Positions 17,440 to 27,351 are shown, numbered from the stretch's first letter. The stretch: 64,000 nucleotides of DNA from Dongia_B soli (GCF_034044715.1 NZ_JAXCLW010000001.1:930001-994000); one strand, 5' to 3'. Notes: a model not told the origin generated them from the sequence alone. Numbers and translations are program-made.

Positions 17440-18699
17440 TCACCCAGGCGATCGATCCGCATCACGGCGGCCATTTCCGGTCAGGAAATCGGCCAGGACA
17501 GCAGCCAAACGTTTGAGGACCGGCTTCATATCCGCCGGTTCATAAACCAAGGCGACCCGGATGTAACGCTGGCCTGGATTTTCGCCGGCGGCATCCGGCC
17601 GTGCCATATAGCCTCCCGGCAGAACCTTGATCGCGGCACGGCGCCAGAGTTCCACAGCCGCTCTCTCGCCATCGCCAACATCGAGCCAGAGGAAAAAGCC
17701 GCCGGCCGACCGCACCTCGCCGAAAAGCGGCCCGAGGATTTCCTGGGCCAAAGCGAAATTGGCCTGATAGCGCCTCCGATTGGCGATCACATGGTCTTCA
17801 TCCCGCCACAAGGCGGTGGCGGCGGCGAGGATTGGGTAAGGCTGGGCGACGCCGCCGAAATTGACCAGCTGGGTCTGGCGCCGGATCAAATTCGCATCGC
17901 CGGCGACAAAGCCCGAGCGCAAACCGGCGCCGCTGGAGCGTTTCGACAGCGAATGAAAGACCAGCAAATGGTCGAGCTCGCCCCCCAGGTCACGGGCCGC
18001 GCTAAGGGCCCCCGGCGGTGGCGTATGGAGATAGATCTCAGCATAGCATTCATCGCTGGCGAGCACGAAATCGTGCCGCCGCGCGAGCGCGAGCCAGGCC
18101 TTGAGGTAGTCCAGATCGGCCACCGTGCCCTGGGGATTGGCGGGGGAGCAGAGATAGGCCAGGGCGGTGCGCTTCAGGATCGCCGGCGGGATATCGGCAA
18201 TCACCGGCAGGAAGTTGGTTTCCGCCCGCGCTGGCAGGAAACAGGGCTCGGCCCCGGCTGCCGCGGCCGCCCCGGCATAAACGTGATAAAACGGGTTCGG
18301 CATCAGCACAATCGGTCGTTCGCCGCCAGTCGATTCCGGGCCATATTCCGGCACGGCGGAAAGTGCGATGTGAAACAGGGCTTCGCGGGTGCCGGCGACC
18401 GGCAAGATGTGCTGGTCGGCCTGCAGCATGCCGGTAGGCAGGCCGTAGCGCTTGTCGGTCCAATCCTTCACTGCCTGGCGGAAGGCCTCGTTGCCATTGG
18501 CTTGCGGGTATTTGCCCCAGCTGCCGGCTTCAGCGGCAATGATCTCCGAAACGAAGTCCGGCGGAGCGAATTGCGGCTCGCCGACCGATAACAGAAACGG
18601 CGTATTCCCACCGCCGGGCGTTACGTTTTCCAGCAATTTATTGAGCCGCGTGAAGGGGTGAAACTTCATCAGCGACTCGAGTCGGTCCAAGCCCATCAT
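17440..18699 (-). CDS. PLP-dependent aminotransferase, probably succinyldiaminopimelate transaminase (DapC-like)
   Basis: A 419-residue fold-type I aminotransferase. The N-terminal SVGEPQFAPPDFV and the cofactor Lys in FHSLSKRSSGAGLRSGF (about residue 255) are clear, as are SPANPQGTV and the C-terminal RYIRVALVYE with the carboxylate-binding Arg. It resembles the alphaproteobacterial DapC enzymes of lysine and diaminopimelate synthesis, which often sit beside ftsK and lolA; the assignment to that reaction is inference. ATG codons at 18699, 18696 and 18669 are all possible. GGGGGA directly precedes the first. Confidence 0.82.
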   Translation of the reverse strand: MMGLDRLESLMKFHPFTRLNKLLENVTPGGGNTPFLLSVGEPQFAPPDFVSEIIAAEAGSWGKYPQANGNEAFRQAVKDWTDKRYGLPTGMLQADQHILPVAGTREALFHIALSAVPEYGPESTGGERPIVLMPNPFYHVYAGAAAAAGAEPCFLPARAETNFLPVIADIPPAILKRTALAYLCSPANPQGTVADLDYLKAWLALARRHDFVLASDECYAEIYLHTPPPGALSAARDLGGELDHLLVFHSLSKRSSGAGLRSGFVAGDANLIRRQTQLVNFGGVAQPYPILAAATALWRDEDHVIANRRRYQANFALAQEILGPLFGEVRSAGGFFLWLDVGDGERAAVELWRRAAIKVLPGGYMARPDAAGENPGQRYIRVALVYEPADMKPVLKRLAAVLADFLTGNGRRDADRSPG

Positions 18700-18988
18700 T
18701 CCCCCGCCGTCCGAGTCGCGGCGATCCGCGCAAGAATCTCCAACGATTCCATAGGGCGACTCGGGCGCAGACTCAGGAACAAAATAAAAACAGCAGTAAT
18801 GTATTAAGAAATAGGTCTCAACAAATTGTATTTGCTTATTTTATGGCCCACAAGTCCGTTCTATTTCCCGGTCTGCAATCGTTCCGATTAGGTTCCGCGC
18901 CGGCTGTGCTACTAAAAGATGACGGAATTTGCGTATGAACCCGACAGAGATAAGGCGGCTCTCGCTGCCGAGGCCGCCCTATCGAAGC

Positions 18989-19759
18989 TTATTTGTGATG
19001 CGAGGTCGTGAGGAACTGGCGCAGCCGTTCGGAAGACGGATTGGCGAAGACTTCCTTGGGATTGCCTTGCTCTTCGACCCGGCCCTGATGCAGGAAGATC
19101 ACGTTATTGGCGACTTCGCGGGCAAAGCCCATTTCGTGGGTCACGACCATCATGGTGCGGCCCTCCTCGGCGAGCTGACGCATGACACGCAGCACTTCGC
19201 CGACCAGTTCCGGATCCAGCGCCGAGGTCGGCTCGTCGAACAGCATGACCTTGGGTTCCATCGCCAGGGCGCGGGCGATGGCGGCACGCTGCTGCTGGCC
19301 GCCGGAGAGATGGCTTGGATAATGATTGCGCTTGTCGGCGATGCCGACCTTGGCGAGCAGCGCCTCGGCCCGGGCGATCGCCTCGGCCTTCGGGATCTTC
19401 AGCACGTGAACCGGCGCCTCGATGACGTTTTCGAGGACCGTCATGTGGGACCACAGATTGAAGCTCTGGAACACCATGCCGAGTGAGGCACGGATGCGGT
19501 CGACCTGCTTGTGATCCTCGGGCTCGGCGCGCCCCTTATGCTGGCGCATGCGGATCAGCTCGCCATTGACATAAACCTTACCGGCGTCGGGCGTCTCCAG
19601 GAGGTTGATGCAGCGAAGGAGCGTGCTCTTGCCGGAGCCGCTGCTGCCGATCATGGCGATCACATCGCCGGTTTCCGCTTTGACCGAAACACCTTTGAGA
19701 ACTTCGAGTTCGCCAAACCGCTTGTGGAGATCCTCCACCACCAGCGCCGCTTCCGCCAT
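18989..19759 (-). CDS. Amino-acid ABC transporter ATP-binding protein (HisP-like), orphan
   Basis: A 256-residue polar amino acid importer ATPase of the HisP/GlnQ type. It shows Walker A GSSGSGKST (about residue 38), Q-loop MVFQSFNLW, signature LSGGQQQR, Walker B VMLFDEPTSALD and switch VTHEMGFA. The insertion RMRQHKGRAEPEDHKQVD is typical of the histidine/lysine-arginine-ornithine group. No permease or binding protein lies next to it. The matching HisJ/Q/M-type genes at 30827-33263 have no ATPase, so this protein probably powers them. The ATG follows GCAGGGAGTAATT. It is divergent from glnD. Confidence 0.92.
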   Translation of the reverse strand: MAEAALVVEDLHKRFGELEVLKGVSVKAETGDVIAMIGSSGSGKSTLLRCINLLETPDAGKVYVNGELIRMRQHKGRAEPEDHKQVDRIRASLGMVFQSFNLWSHMTVLENVIEAPVHVLKIPKAEAIARAEALLAKVGIADKRNHYPSHLSGGQQQRAAIARALAMEPKVMLFDEPTSALDPELVGEVLRVMRQLAEEGRTMMVVTHEMGFAREVANNVIFLHQGRVEEQGNPKEVFANPSSERLRQFLTTSHHK

Positions 19760-20026
19760 AATTACTCCCTGCTTGCCTGTTTTTTGTTTATCGCGCCTCT
19801 TTCTTTCGCTTTTGTTCGGAGGCGACATTCTGGTGACTTCGTTATGCCGCTTTTGGGGTGCGCTGCCAAGGCGCTTTCTCACCCGCCATCCGCCGGAGGG
19901 CCGGCGCTTCGTCGGCCAAAAACCGGCCATATTCCGCCGGTTAACCCGCTTCCTCCCGGGCCGGCGCGCCGGCATGCCCTCATGAGGCGGATGGCGCGGG
20001 AGCAATGACTTCATTAACATGCGCCT

Positions 20027-22957
20027 ATGAATGAGATCAGCCATCCGGAAACCGGCGAGGAAGCCGACCGCGCCGATAAGGATCGTCTTGAGGCGGGCCG
20101 GCCCGATATCAGCCGCCAGCGCCAGATCATCGATCGCCGGGCACTCGAAACCGGTTTACGCAGTGCCCTGGTCGGGGAGGACGATCCGGCCCAGGCCCAG
20201 CCACGCGTGGCGACTTTGCTGCGCGAGGCGCTCCAGGCCGGACGGGCGGAGATCGAGCGCCGCTTCGAGGCCGACCGGCACGCGCCGGAAGCGGGCCGGG
20301 ACGTCGGTCGCCACACCAGCTTCCTGATCGATCAGCTGATCCGCGCACTGCACGACGTCACGACCGGCATCGCCTATCCGATCGCCAATCCCTCCGCCGC
20401 CGAGAAGATCGGCATCATCGCGGTCGGCGGCTATGGCCGGGGGGAACTGGCACCCTTCTCCGATATCGATCTCCTGTTCCTCATTCCTTACAAGGAAACG
20501 CCCTATTGCGAACAGGTGATCGAGTTCATGCTCTATCGCCTTTGGGATCTCGGCCTCAAGGTCGGCCATTCGGTGCGGTCGATCGATGAATGCATCCGCC
20601 AAGCCAAAACCGATCTCACCATCCGCACCGCCCTGCTGGAAGCGCGCTATATCTGGGGCGACCAGGATTTGTTCGATCGCTTCCAGAAGGTTTATCGCAA
20701 GGAGATTCTCCAAGGCCAGGGCGAGGCCTTCTATCATGCGAAGCTGGAAGAACGCCGGCTGCGCCACGAACGCTACGGCAACACCCGTTACGCGCTGGAG
20801 CCGAATATCAAGGACGGCAAAGGCGCCCTGCGCGATCTTCAGACGCTGCGCTGGATCGGCCGCTTCCTCTATGGCGCCAGAAGCAGCGAAGAGATGGTCG
20901 AGCGCGGTCTCTTCGGCAAAGCCGATGCCGCCAAATTCGACAAGGCCGAGCGCTTCCTGTGGACCTTGCGTTGCCAGCTGCATTACGCCCGTGGCCGGGC
21001 CGAGGAAAAACTCAATTTCGACATCCAGCCGGAGATTGCCCGGCTGCTCGGTTATCGCGATCACGCCGGCACCAGCGGCGTCGAGCGCCTGATGAAACAC
21101 TATTTCCTGATGGCGAAATCGGTCGGCGCACTGACCCGCAGCTTCTGTGCCGCGGTCGAAGCGCAGAATGTGCGCAAGCCGCTGCTGCGCCTGCCGGCCG
21201 GCATGGCGGCGATCGGCCTCAGGCGCCGGGAACTGGACGGCTTCGGCCTCGAAGGCGGCAGCCTCACCGTGCCCAATGCAAAACACTTTGAGCGCCACCC
21301 GGTCGACATGCTGCGGATTTTTGCCGTGGCGCAACGGCACGATGTCGATATCCATCCCATCACCTTCAACTGGCTGGCGCAATCGGTGCGGCTGATCGAC
21401 CGATCGCTGCGCGAGGATCCGAAGGCCAATGCGCTCTTCATGGAAATCCTGCTCTTCCGCAAGAGCAGCCTGGCGGGTGGCGATAAAGGCGGGCCCGAGG
21501 CGACGTTGCGGCGCATGAACGAGGCCGGTGTTTTCGGCCGCTTCATTCCCGATTTCGGCCGCATCGTCGCGCAGATGCAGTTCGACATGTATCATCACTA
21601 TACGGTCGACGAGCATACGATCTTCGCCATCGGAATCCTTTATCAGGTCGAGCACGGCCTCCTGATCGAGGAAGCGCCGATCACCAGCTCGGTGGTGCAT
21701 CAGGTCCTGTCGCGCCGTGTGCTCTATCTTGCCGTGCTGCTGCATGACATCGCCAAGGGACGCGGCGGCGATCACTCGGCTCTCGGCGCCGAGGTGGCGG
21801 AACAGCTTTGCCCGCGTCTCGGTCTCAGCGCCGAGGAGACCGAAACCGTCGCCTGGCTGGTGCGCTATCACCTGCTGATGAGCAACACCGCCTTCAAGCG
21901 CGACATCGACGATCCGAAGACCATCGCCGACTTTGCGGCTCAGGTGCAGTCGATCGAAAGGCTGCGTCTGCTGCTGGTGCTCACCGTCTGCGACATCCGC
22001 GCGGTGGGGCCGAAGACCTGGAACGGTTGGAAAGCCCAGCTCCTGCGAGAGCTTTATAACCGCACCGAGGAACAGCTCTCCGGCGGCTTGATCACCGCGG
22101 GCCGCGAGGCCCGCATCGCCGCCGTCCTGGACGATCTCAAAGCGCAGCTCGTCGACTGGCCGCCCGAGGCGATCGAGGAACATCTGGCGCGCGGCCATGG
22201 CGGCTATTGGTTGTCCTTCCCGGTACCGCTGCTGGTGCGTCAGGCCCGGCTCATTCGCGAGGCTGAACTGGAGCAGCGGCCGCTATCGGTCGATTACAAT
22301 GTGGATCATTACCGCTCCATGACCGAGGTGACGATCTATGTCGCCGACCGCAAGGGCCTGGTCTCGCAACTGGCCGGCGCCTTTGCCTTGTCGGGCGCCA
22401 GTATCGTCGATGCGCGTATCTTGACGCTCGCCAACGGGATGGCGCTCGATACCTTCACAATCCAGGATTCACAAGGCGGTCCGTTCGACAAACCGGCGCG
22501 TCTTGCCCGGCTCTCCAGCACGATCGGCCGCATGCTGGATGCGCCGCAACGCATCCCGGCCGAGATCGGGAAATTGCCACGTCTTGCCAATCCGGCGGTA
22601 CAGGCCTTCCCGGTGGCGCCGCGCGTCCTGATCGACAACAAGGCGAGTGCCACGCATACGCTGATCGAGGTCAATGGCCGCGACCGGCGCGGCCTGGTCT
22701 ATGCCTTGACGGCCGCCCTCACCGCCCAGAACCTGCAGATCTCCAACGCGAAGATCTCCACCTTTGGCCACCGCGCGATCGACAGCTTCTACGTCAAGGA
22801 CCAGTTCGGCCTGAAGGTGGAAGCCGAAAGCCGCCTGAAGACGATCCGCGACGTGCTGATGGCGGTGTTGAACGACGGCGAGAGCGACGCTCCCGCCGTC
22901 ACCGATATGCTGGCCGCCAATCGCCGGCGGCCGCGGTCGTCGACGAATGCACGCTGA
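20027..22957 (+). CDS. glnD: Bifunctional uridylyltransferase/uridylyl-removing enzyme (PII protein)
   Basis: GlnD, 976 residues, the nitrogen sensor that uridylylates and deuridylylates PII proteins according to glutamine level. Domains in order are the nucleotidyltransferase (GGYGRGELAPFSDIDLL, about residue 135, with the metal-binding Asp pair), a helical linker, the HD hydrolase domain (LHDIAKGRGGDHS, about residue 573), and two C-terminal ACT domains for glutamine sensing (starting near residues 764 and 877, each with a DRxGL motif). The length is normal for the family. It stands alone, divergent from the amino-acid ATPase gene, and is followed by a repeat element. Confidence 0.97.
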   Translation: MNEISHPETGEEADRADKDRLEAGRPDISRQRQIIDRRALETGLRSALVGEDDPAQAQPRVATLLREALQAGRAEIERRFEADRHAPEAGRDVGRHTSFLIDQLIRALHDVTTGIAYPIANPSAAEKIGIIAVGGYGRGELAPFSDIDLLFLIPYKETPYCEQVIEFMLYRLWDLGLKVGHSVRSIDECIRQAKTDLTIRTALLEARYIWGDQDLFDRFQKVYRKEILQGQGEAFYHAKLEERRLRHERYGNTRYALEPNIKDGKGALRDLQTLRWIGRFLYGARSSEEMVERGLFGKADAAKFDKAERFLWTLRCQLHYARGRAEEKLNFDIQPEIARLLGYRDHAGTSGVERLMKHYFLMAKSVGALTRSFCAAVEAQNVRKPLLRLPAGMAAIGLRRRELDGFGLEGGSLTVPNAKHFERHPVDMLRIFAVAQRHDVDIHPITFNWLAQSVRLIDRSLREDPKANALFMEILLFRKSSLAGGDKGGPEATLRRMNEAGVFGRFIPDFGRIVAQMQFDMYHHYTVDEHTIFAIGILYQVEHGLLIEEAPITSSVVHQVLSRRVLYLAVLLHDIAKGRGGDHSALGAEVAEQLCPRLGLSAEETETVAWLVRYHLLMSNTAFKRDIDDPKTIADFAAQVQSIERLRLLLVLTVCDIRAVGPKTWNGWKAQLLRELYNRTEEQLSGGLITAGREARIAAVLDDLKAQLVDWPPEAIEEHLARGHGGYWLSFPVPLLVRQARLIREAELEQRPLSVDYNVDHYRSMTEVTIYVADRKGLVSQLAGAFALSGASIVDARILTLANGMALDTFTIQDSQGGPFDKPARLARLSSTIGRMLDAPQRIPAEIGKLPRLANPAVQAFPVAPRVLIDNKASATHTLIEVNGRDRRGLVYALTAALTAQNLQISNAKISTFGHRAIDSFYVKDQFGLKVEAESRLKTIRDVLMAVLNDGESDAPAVTDMLAANRRRPRSSTNAR

Positions 22958-23024
22958 GTTTTGTGGCATGGCGATGTGCTTGACCGGCGGTGTCATTGTC
23001 GCGCGCTGTCAAACGCAAACCGGA

Positions 23025-23159
23025 TTGTCACCCTCGGGCTTGACCCGAGGGTCCACCGGAGCGGCTGCATTCGTTATCCTATGAAGACGAAGGCCGGTGC
23101 GTTCGTCAGCTTTCTTCAGCTGCCGCGATGGACCCTTGCATCAAGTCCGAGGGTGACAA
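23025..23159. repeat. Palindromic interspersed repeat (REP/BIME-like)
   Basis: Two 31-base units in inverted orientation at 23025-23055 and 23129-23159 are separated by 73 bases. Each unit carries CCTCGGG, a CTTGA-type centre and a GAGGGT or GACCCT arm. The left unit can itself fold as CCCTCGGG-CTTGA-CCCGAGGG; the right unit is a diverged reverse complement. Intergenic palindromes of this kind (CACCCTCGGG...CCCGAGGGTCCA) are widespread in Alphaproteobacteria. It lies between the convergent ends of glnD and the FtsX-like permease gene and may end both transcripts. Confidence 0.75.
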
Positions 23160-23238
23160 GCTTGCTTGTGATCGCCACCGTGCGATAGGCAGTAGGCGTT
23201 CAATGACAAGTTGATCGACGTGCTCAGCAGAGTAGTCC

Positions 23239-25806
23239 CTATTCATTCCTCAAATAAGGCGCCGCCTTCGCACGGAGCGCGCGCCAGCTGCCGAGGAAGC
23301 CGACAGAGAGTGTCGCCGCGAGGCTTAGGCCGATAATGCCGAAGGCGAGCAGCGGCGGGAAGGACCAGCCGACATGCAGCACTTCGGTGAGGAAGATATA
23401 GGCGCCGAGACTGCCGATCGCCAAAGCGATGACGGCGCTGATCACCGCCAGCACGCCATATTCCCAAAGATAGCCACGCGCAATATCGCCGGCGGTGCCG
23501 CCTAGCATCTTCAAAAGCACCGCTTCATAGATGCGCCTTTCGCGGCCGGCTGCGATGGCGCCGGCCAGCACCAGCATGCCAGCTGCCAAGGTGACCGCGG
23601 CGGTGGTGCGGATCGAGGCGGCGACAGCCTGGAGGATTTCGATCGCGCTGGCGAGTGCTTCCTTGACGCGGATTGCCGAGACATTGGGAAAATCGCGCGA
23701 GACCGCCGCAAGCAGCGCGCCATCCTGTGCCGGCGGGATGCGCAAAGTGGCGATATAGGTTTGCGGCGCCTGTTCTAGGAGACCGGGGGAGAACACCATG
23801 ACGAAATTAATGCCGAGCGAGGACCAGTCGATCTCGCGCAGATTGGCGATCTTGCCGCTGATTTCGCGGCCGAGCACATTGACCGCGATGCTGTCGCCGA
23901 TCTTCAGGCCGAAGCCGCGCGCCGCCTCGGCATCCATCGAGATCAGCGGCGGACCCTTGTAATCGGCCGCCCACCATTGGCCTTCGACGATTTTGGCGTT
24001 GCGCGGCGCCGTCGCCGACCAGGTGATTCCGCGATCGCCTTTCAGCACCCAGGCAAGATCGGGTGGCGGCACGATCTTCTCCGTGGGCGTGCCGTTCATC
24101 TGAACGATCCGGCCGCGCAGCATGGGCACGCGTTCGAATTCCCCGGCCCCGGGAAAGCTGCCGGCGAATTTATCGAAAGCCGCGAGCTGCTGCGGCTGGA
24201 TGTCGATGAAATAAAAGCTGGGTGCTTGACGTGGAATCGTCTCGTCGAGATCGCGCAGCATGTTGCGCTGAATGAGCGCGATCGCCACCAGCACGGTGAG
24301 GCCGAGCCCGACCGAGAGGACAATGCTGGCGGTGGGCGATTGATGCCGGGCAATATCGGCAAGAGCAAAGCGCAAGGCCCGGCTGCGCTGGCCGAGCCGG
24401 GCCCGGCTCCAATCTGCCAATTGTTTGAGGCCGGCGGCGAGCAAGGCGAAAGCGATCAAGGTGACGATCGTTGCCGCCACGAAACCGCCGGCGAGCTTGG
24501 TGCTGCCGGCAGTCAGCACGGCCGCGGCGGCGAGGATCAGGGCGGTGAGGCCAAGCGTGCCGAGATCGAACCGGCTGAGGCCGCCAAGCTCGACCGGCCC
24601 GGCGCGGAACAGCTGGGCGGGGCGAACCCGGCGCGCCCGTAGCAAGGGGGGCAGCGCAAAGGCAAAAGCGGTCAGCAGGCTGATCCCGGCGGCCAGCAGG
24701 AGCGGCTCGAGATAGATGCCAGCCAGGAGTGGCACGTCGAAACGGGCTAGCGCAGTGGCGAGTACGAAAGGCGCGACGGCGCCGATGGCAAGGCCGGCCA
24801 CCGTGCCGATCAGCGCCATCGTGCCGACCAGCAACAGATAGAGCGTCAGAAGCTGGCCGCTGCTGGCGCCGAGGCATTTCAGCACCGCCAGGCTGCGGGC
24901 CTTGCCTTCGAGAAAAGCGCGCACCGCATTAGCGATGCCGAGCCCGCCGATCAGCAGTGCGGAAAAGCCGACGAGGTTGAGATATTGTGCCGTGCGATCG
25001 AGGAAACTGCGCAATCCCGCAGCGGCATCCTCGACCCCGCGAATGCGCCAGCCAGCCTGGGGGAAGCGCTCAACCATCTGCTGCTTGAAACGGAATGCAT
25101 CGAGCCCCGGCTGCAATTTCACGCGGTAAACGTGATAGATCAGACTGCCCGGCTGGGCGAGGTCGCTGGCCGCCAAGGCCTGGGGCGAAATCATCAAGCG
25201 GGGGCCGAGATTGAAAACCTGCGAGCCGCGATCCGGCTCACGAGTGATCGCGCCGCTCACCACAAGTTTCGCCTTGCCCAGTTGCAAAACAGCGCCCGGT
25301 GCGATGCCAAGCCGCTGCAGCAAGCTCGGTTCCACCAGGGCGCCGAAGCTCCCGTCAGCATGCTGCGCCAAGGCCGCCTGAAGGGATTGCGGCGGATCGA
25401 TCTCGGCCTGGCCATAAAGCGGATAAAGACGGTCTACCGCCTTCACCTCAACCAGGACCGGATTGCCGTCATTGGGCGCCGCCGCGCCGTCCGACGAGGC
25501 CTCACCCTTCACCATGGCGCGCAATTCCTGGCTATGGGTGACGGCGCCGCCGAGATTGAGCGCATTGCGTTCGTCGTCGGTGGCGGGGCGATAGATCAGG
25601 CGGAATTCGAGATCGCCGCCGAGAATGGCCTTGCCATTGCTGCGCAGGCCGGCATCGATGCCGGCAGCCAGCGATCCGATCGCGGCGATGACGGCCGCAC
25701 CCAGCATCAGGCAGATGAGGAAGATGCGAAAACCGCGGAGGCCGCCAGCCAGGCTGCTGCGCAGGTCGCGCCAAGCGAATTTCAGAACGGCGATCAAGGC
25801 GTTCAT
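23239..25806 (-). CDS. FtsX-like ABC transporter permease (YbbP-like)
   Basis: An 855-residue inner-membrane protein with two copies of the FtsX/MacB-type four-helix permease unit and periplasmic domains between helices, as in YbbP. The N terminus LKFAWRDLRSSLAGGLRGF followed by a long hydrophobic helix is typical. A helix cluster lies around residues 260-400, and another ends the protein (VRTTAAVTLAAGMLVLAGAI, then WSFPPLLAFGIIGL). I chose the ATG at 25806; a TTG at 25821 that overlaps the ATPase stop (TTGA) is the alternative. It pairs with the adjacent ATPase. The substrate is unknown, and an export or envelope-lipid role is only inferred. Confidence 0.88.
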   Translation of the reverse strand: MNALIAVLKFAWRDLRSSLAGGLRGFRIFLICLMLGAAVIAAIGSLAAGIDAGLRSNGKAILGGDLEFRLIYRPATDDERNALNLGGAVTHSQELRAMVKGEASSDGAAAPNDGNPVLVEVKAVDRLYPLYGQAEIDPPQSLQAALAQHADGSFGALVEPSLLQRLGIAPGAVLQLGKAKLVVSGAITREPDRGSQVFNLGPRLMISPQALAASDLAQPGSLIYHVYRVKLQPGLDAFRFKQQMVERFPQAGWRIRGVEDAAAGLRSFLDRTAQYLNLVGFSALLIGGLGIANAVRAFLEGKARSLAVLKCLGASSGQLLTLYLLLVGTMALIGTVAGLAIGAVAPFVLATALARFDVPLLAGIYLEPLLLAAGISLLTAFAFALPPLLRARRVRPAQLFRAGPVELGGLSRFDLGTLGLTALILAAAAVLTAGSTKLAGGFVAATIVTLIAFALLAAGLKQLADWSRARLGQRSRALRFALADIARHQSPTASIVLSVGLGLTVLVAIALIQRNMLRDLDETIPRQAPSFYFIDIQPQQLAAFDKFAGSFPGAGEFERVPMLRGRIVQMNGTPTEKIVPPPDLAWVLKGDRGITWSATAPRNAKIVEGQWWAADYKGPPLISMDAEAARGFGLKIGDSIAVNVLGREISGKIANLREIDWSSLGINFVMVFSPGLLEQAPQTYIATLRIPPAQDGALLAAVSRDFPNVSAIRVKEALASAIEILQAVAASIRTTAAVTLAAGMLVLAGAIAAGRERRIYEAVLLKMLGGTAGDIARGYLWEYGVLAVISAVIALAIGSLGAYIFLTEVLHVGWSFPPLLAFGIIGLSLAATLSVGFLGSWRALRAKAAPYLRNE

Positions 25807-25817
25807 GCCGAATATGC

Positions 25818-26603
25818 TCAAGTGAGGATGCTGATTCTCGACCCGGGCGCCAGGCCGAATTGTGCTGCCGGACCGTCTTCTTGGACGCGCCCATCGGCCA
25901 ACCGCACGATGCGCGCGCAGCGTGCCGCCAAAGCCGGATCATGGGTGATCAGCATCAACGTCGAGCCATGTTCGCGGGCGAGATCGAAGATCAAGTCAAC
26001 GATGACAGCGCCCGTCTCCAGATCGAGATTGCCGGTCGGTTCGTCCGCCAGCAACAGCCTCGGCTTGGCGACAATGGCTCGGGCCAGGGCCACGCGCTGT
26101 TGTTCGCCGCCGGAAAGCTGCGACGGGTAATGAGCGAGACGATGGCCAAGGCCAACCGAGTGAAGAGCCGCGCGGGCGGCATCGAAGGCATCCTTCCGGC
26201 CGGCCAGCTCCAAAGGCACGGCGACATTCTCCAACGCCGTCATGGTGGGAATGAGATGGAAGGCTTGAAAGACGATGCCGATCTCCTGGCGGCGGAACAA
26301 AGCGAGGCGATCCTCGCTCAGACCGGAAAGATCCCGGCCGGCCACCCGCAAGCTGCCGGCGCTGGGCTTTTCCAGCCCGGCGATCAGCAGCATCAGGCTG
26401 GTCTTGCCGGAACCGGATGGACCGACGATGCCGACGGTCTCGCCGGGGGCAATGGTAAGATCGATGCCGCGCAGGATATTGACCTCACCGGCATCGCTCG
26501 CCAGTGTCAATTGAATGCCGGCGAGCTCGACGGCCGAAACAGGGGCGGAAGGGGCGGGTCGAGGGGAAGATGGCGCGTGCGGAGAGAGGGAGTCGATATT
26601 CAT
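25818..26603 (-). CDS. ABC transporter ATP-binding protein (YbbA/LolD-like)
   Basis: A 261-residue ATPase of the MacB/LolD/YbbA type. Visible are Walker A GPSGSGKTSL (about residue 60), Q-loop IVFQAFHLIPTMTALENV, signature LSGGEQQRVALARA, Walker B LLLADEPTGNLD and the H-loop ITHDPALA. It lies immediately upstream of the YbbP-like permease gene. The start codon at 26603-26601 shares two bases with the tesA start on the other strand, so the two genes begin inside each other at CATG. The divergent tesA / ybbA-ybbP layout also occurs in Escherichia coli. Confidence 0.92.
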   Translation of the reverse strand: MNIDSLSPHAPSSPRPAPSAPVSAVELAGIQLTLASDAGEVNILRGIDLTIAPGETVGIVGPSGSGKTSLMLLIAGLEKPSAGSLRVAGRDLSGLSEDRLALFRRQEIGIVFQAFHLIPTMTALENVAVPLELAGRKDAFDAARAALHSVGLGHRLAHYPSQLSGGEQQRVALARAIVAKPRLLLADEPTGNLDLETGAVIVDLIFDLAREHGSTLMLITHDPALAARCARIVRLADGRVQEDGPAAQFGLAPGSRISILT

Positions 26604-27351
26604 GCGGACGGTCCGGGCCTTTCTTTTGTCGCTGGCATGCCTGTTGACGCTGGCCTGCCCGACCGGTTTTCCCTTCGATTGGCTTCCTGACGGCATGCTG
26701 GCTGCGGGAAGCGCGATTGCACAAGAAACAGGATCACAGGAAACCCAGCCGAAGCTGCGGATCCTGGCATTCGGCGACAGCTTGACGGCCGGCTATGGCC
26801 TTTCTGAGGCAGAAGGCTTCACCACCCAGCTGTCGCAGGCTCTTGCTAAGATGGGCCGTCCGGCCGAGGTGATCAATGGCGGCGTTTCCGGCGACACCAC
26901 GGCCGGGGGGCTGGCGCGGATCGACTGGGCCCTGGCCGACAAGCCCCAGATCATGGTGCTGGAACTGGGCGCCAATGACATGCTGCGCGGCCTGCCGCCG
27001 GCGGCGGCGCGGGCCAATCTGCAGCAGATCATTGCCAAGGCCAAGGCGGCCAATACGGCGATCCTGCTGGTCGGCATGCGCGCACCTGCCAATCTCGGTG
27101 CCGATTACCAGCACGATTTCGATGCCATTTACCCAGATCTGGCCAAGGCGCAGAATTTGCCGCTTTATCCCTTCCTCCTCGACGGCGTTGCCGGCGATCC
27201 ATCGCTTAATCAGGCCGACGGGATCCATCCCAATGCCGCGGGGGTCGCGATCATCGTCAAGCGGCTCCTGCCCAGCCTCATCAAAGTGATGGACCAGGTG
27301 CAAGCAGCCGATAAATCCGATGCCGGTGGATCGAAGCAGGGCGCCGGCTGA
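26602..27351 (+). CDS. tesA: Arylesterase / acyl-CoA thioesterase I (GDSL family)
   Basis: A 249-residue SGNH/GDSL hydrolase with a Sec signal peptide (MRTVRAFLLSLACLLTLACP) and a further hydrophobic stretch up to SAIAQ, so it is periplasmic or possibly anchored. The four family blocks are present: FGDSLTAGYGLS (nucleophile Ser), NGGVSGDT (Gly), LGANDMLRGL (Asn), and DGIHPNAAGVAII (Asp-His). It hydrolyses thioesters and esters in related bacteria. The ATG at 26602 follows GGAGAGAGGGAG by about 9 bases, the best site in the area. It is divergent from ybbA. Confidence 0.93.
   Translation: MRTVRAFLLSLACLLTLACPTGFPFDWLPDGMLAAGSAIAQETGSQETQPKLRILAFGDSLTAGYGLSEAEGFTTQLSQALAKMGRPAEVINGGVSGDTTAGGLARIDWALADKPQIMVLELGANDMLRGLPPAAARANLQQIIAKAKAANTAILLVGMRAPANLGADYQHDFDAIYPDLAKAQNLPLYPFLLDGVAGDPSLNQADGIHPNAAGVAIIVKRLLPSLIKVMDQVQAADKSDAGGSKQGAG

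Noticed and set aside
20156..22198. A 680-codon minus-strand open frame
   Set aside because: It lies opposite glnD, which has all its domains and motifs; low-complexity residues and no ribosome-binding site mark it as a shadow.
22961..23188. A 75-codon plus-strand frame after glnD
   Set aside because: It runs across the palindromic repeat element and has no ribosome-binding site.
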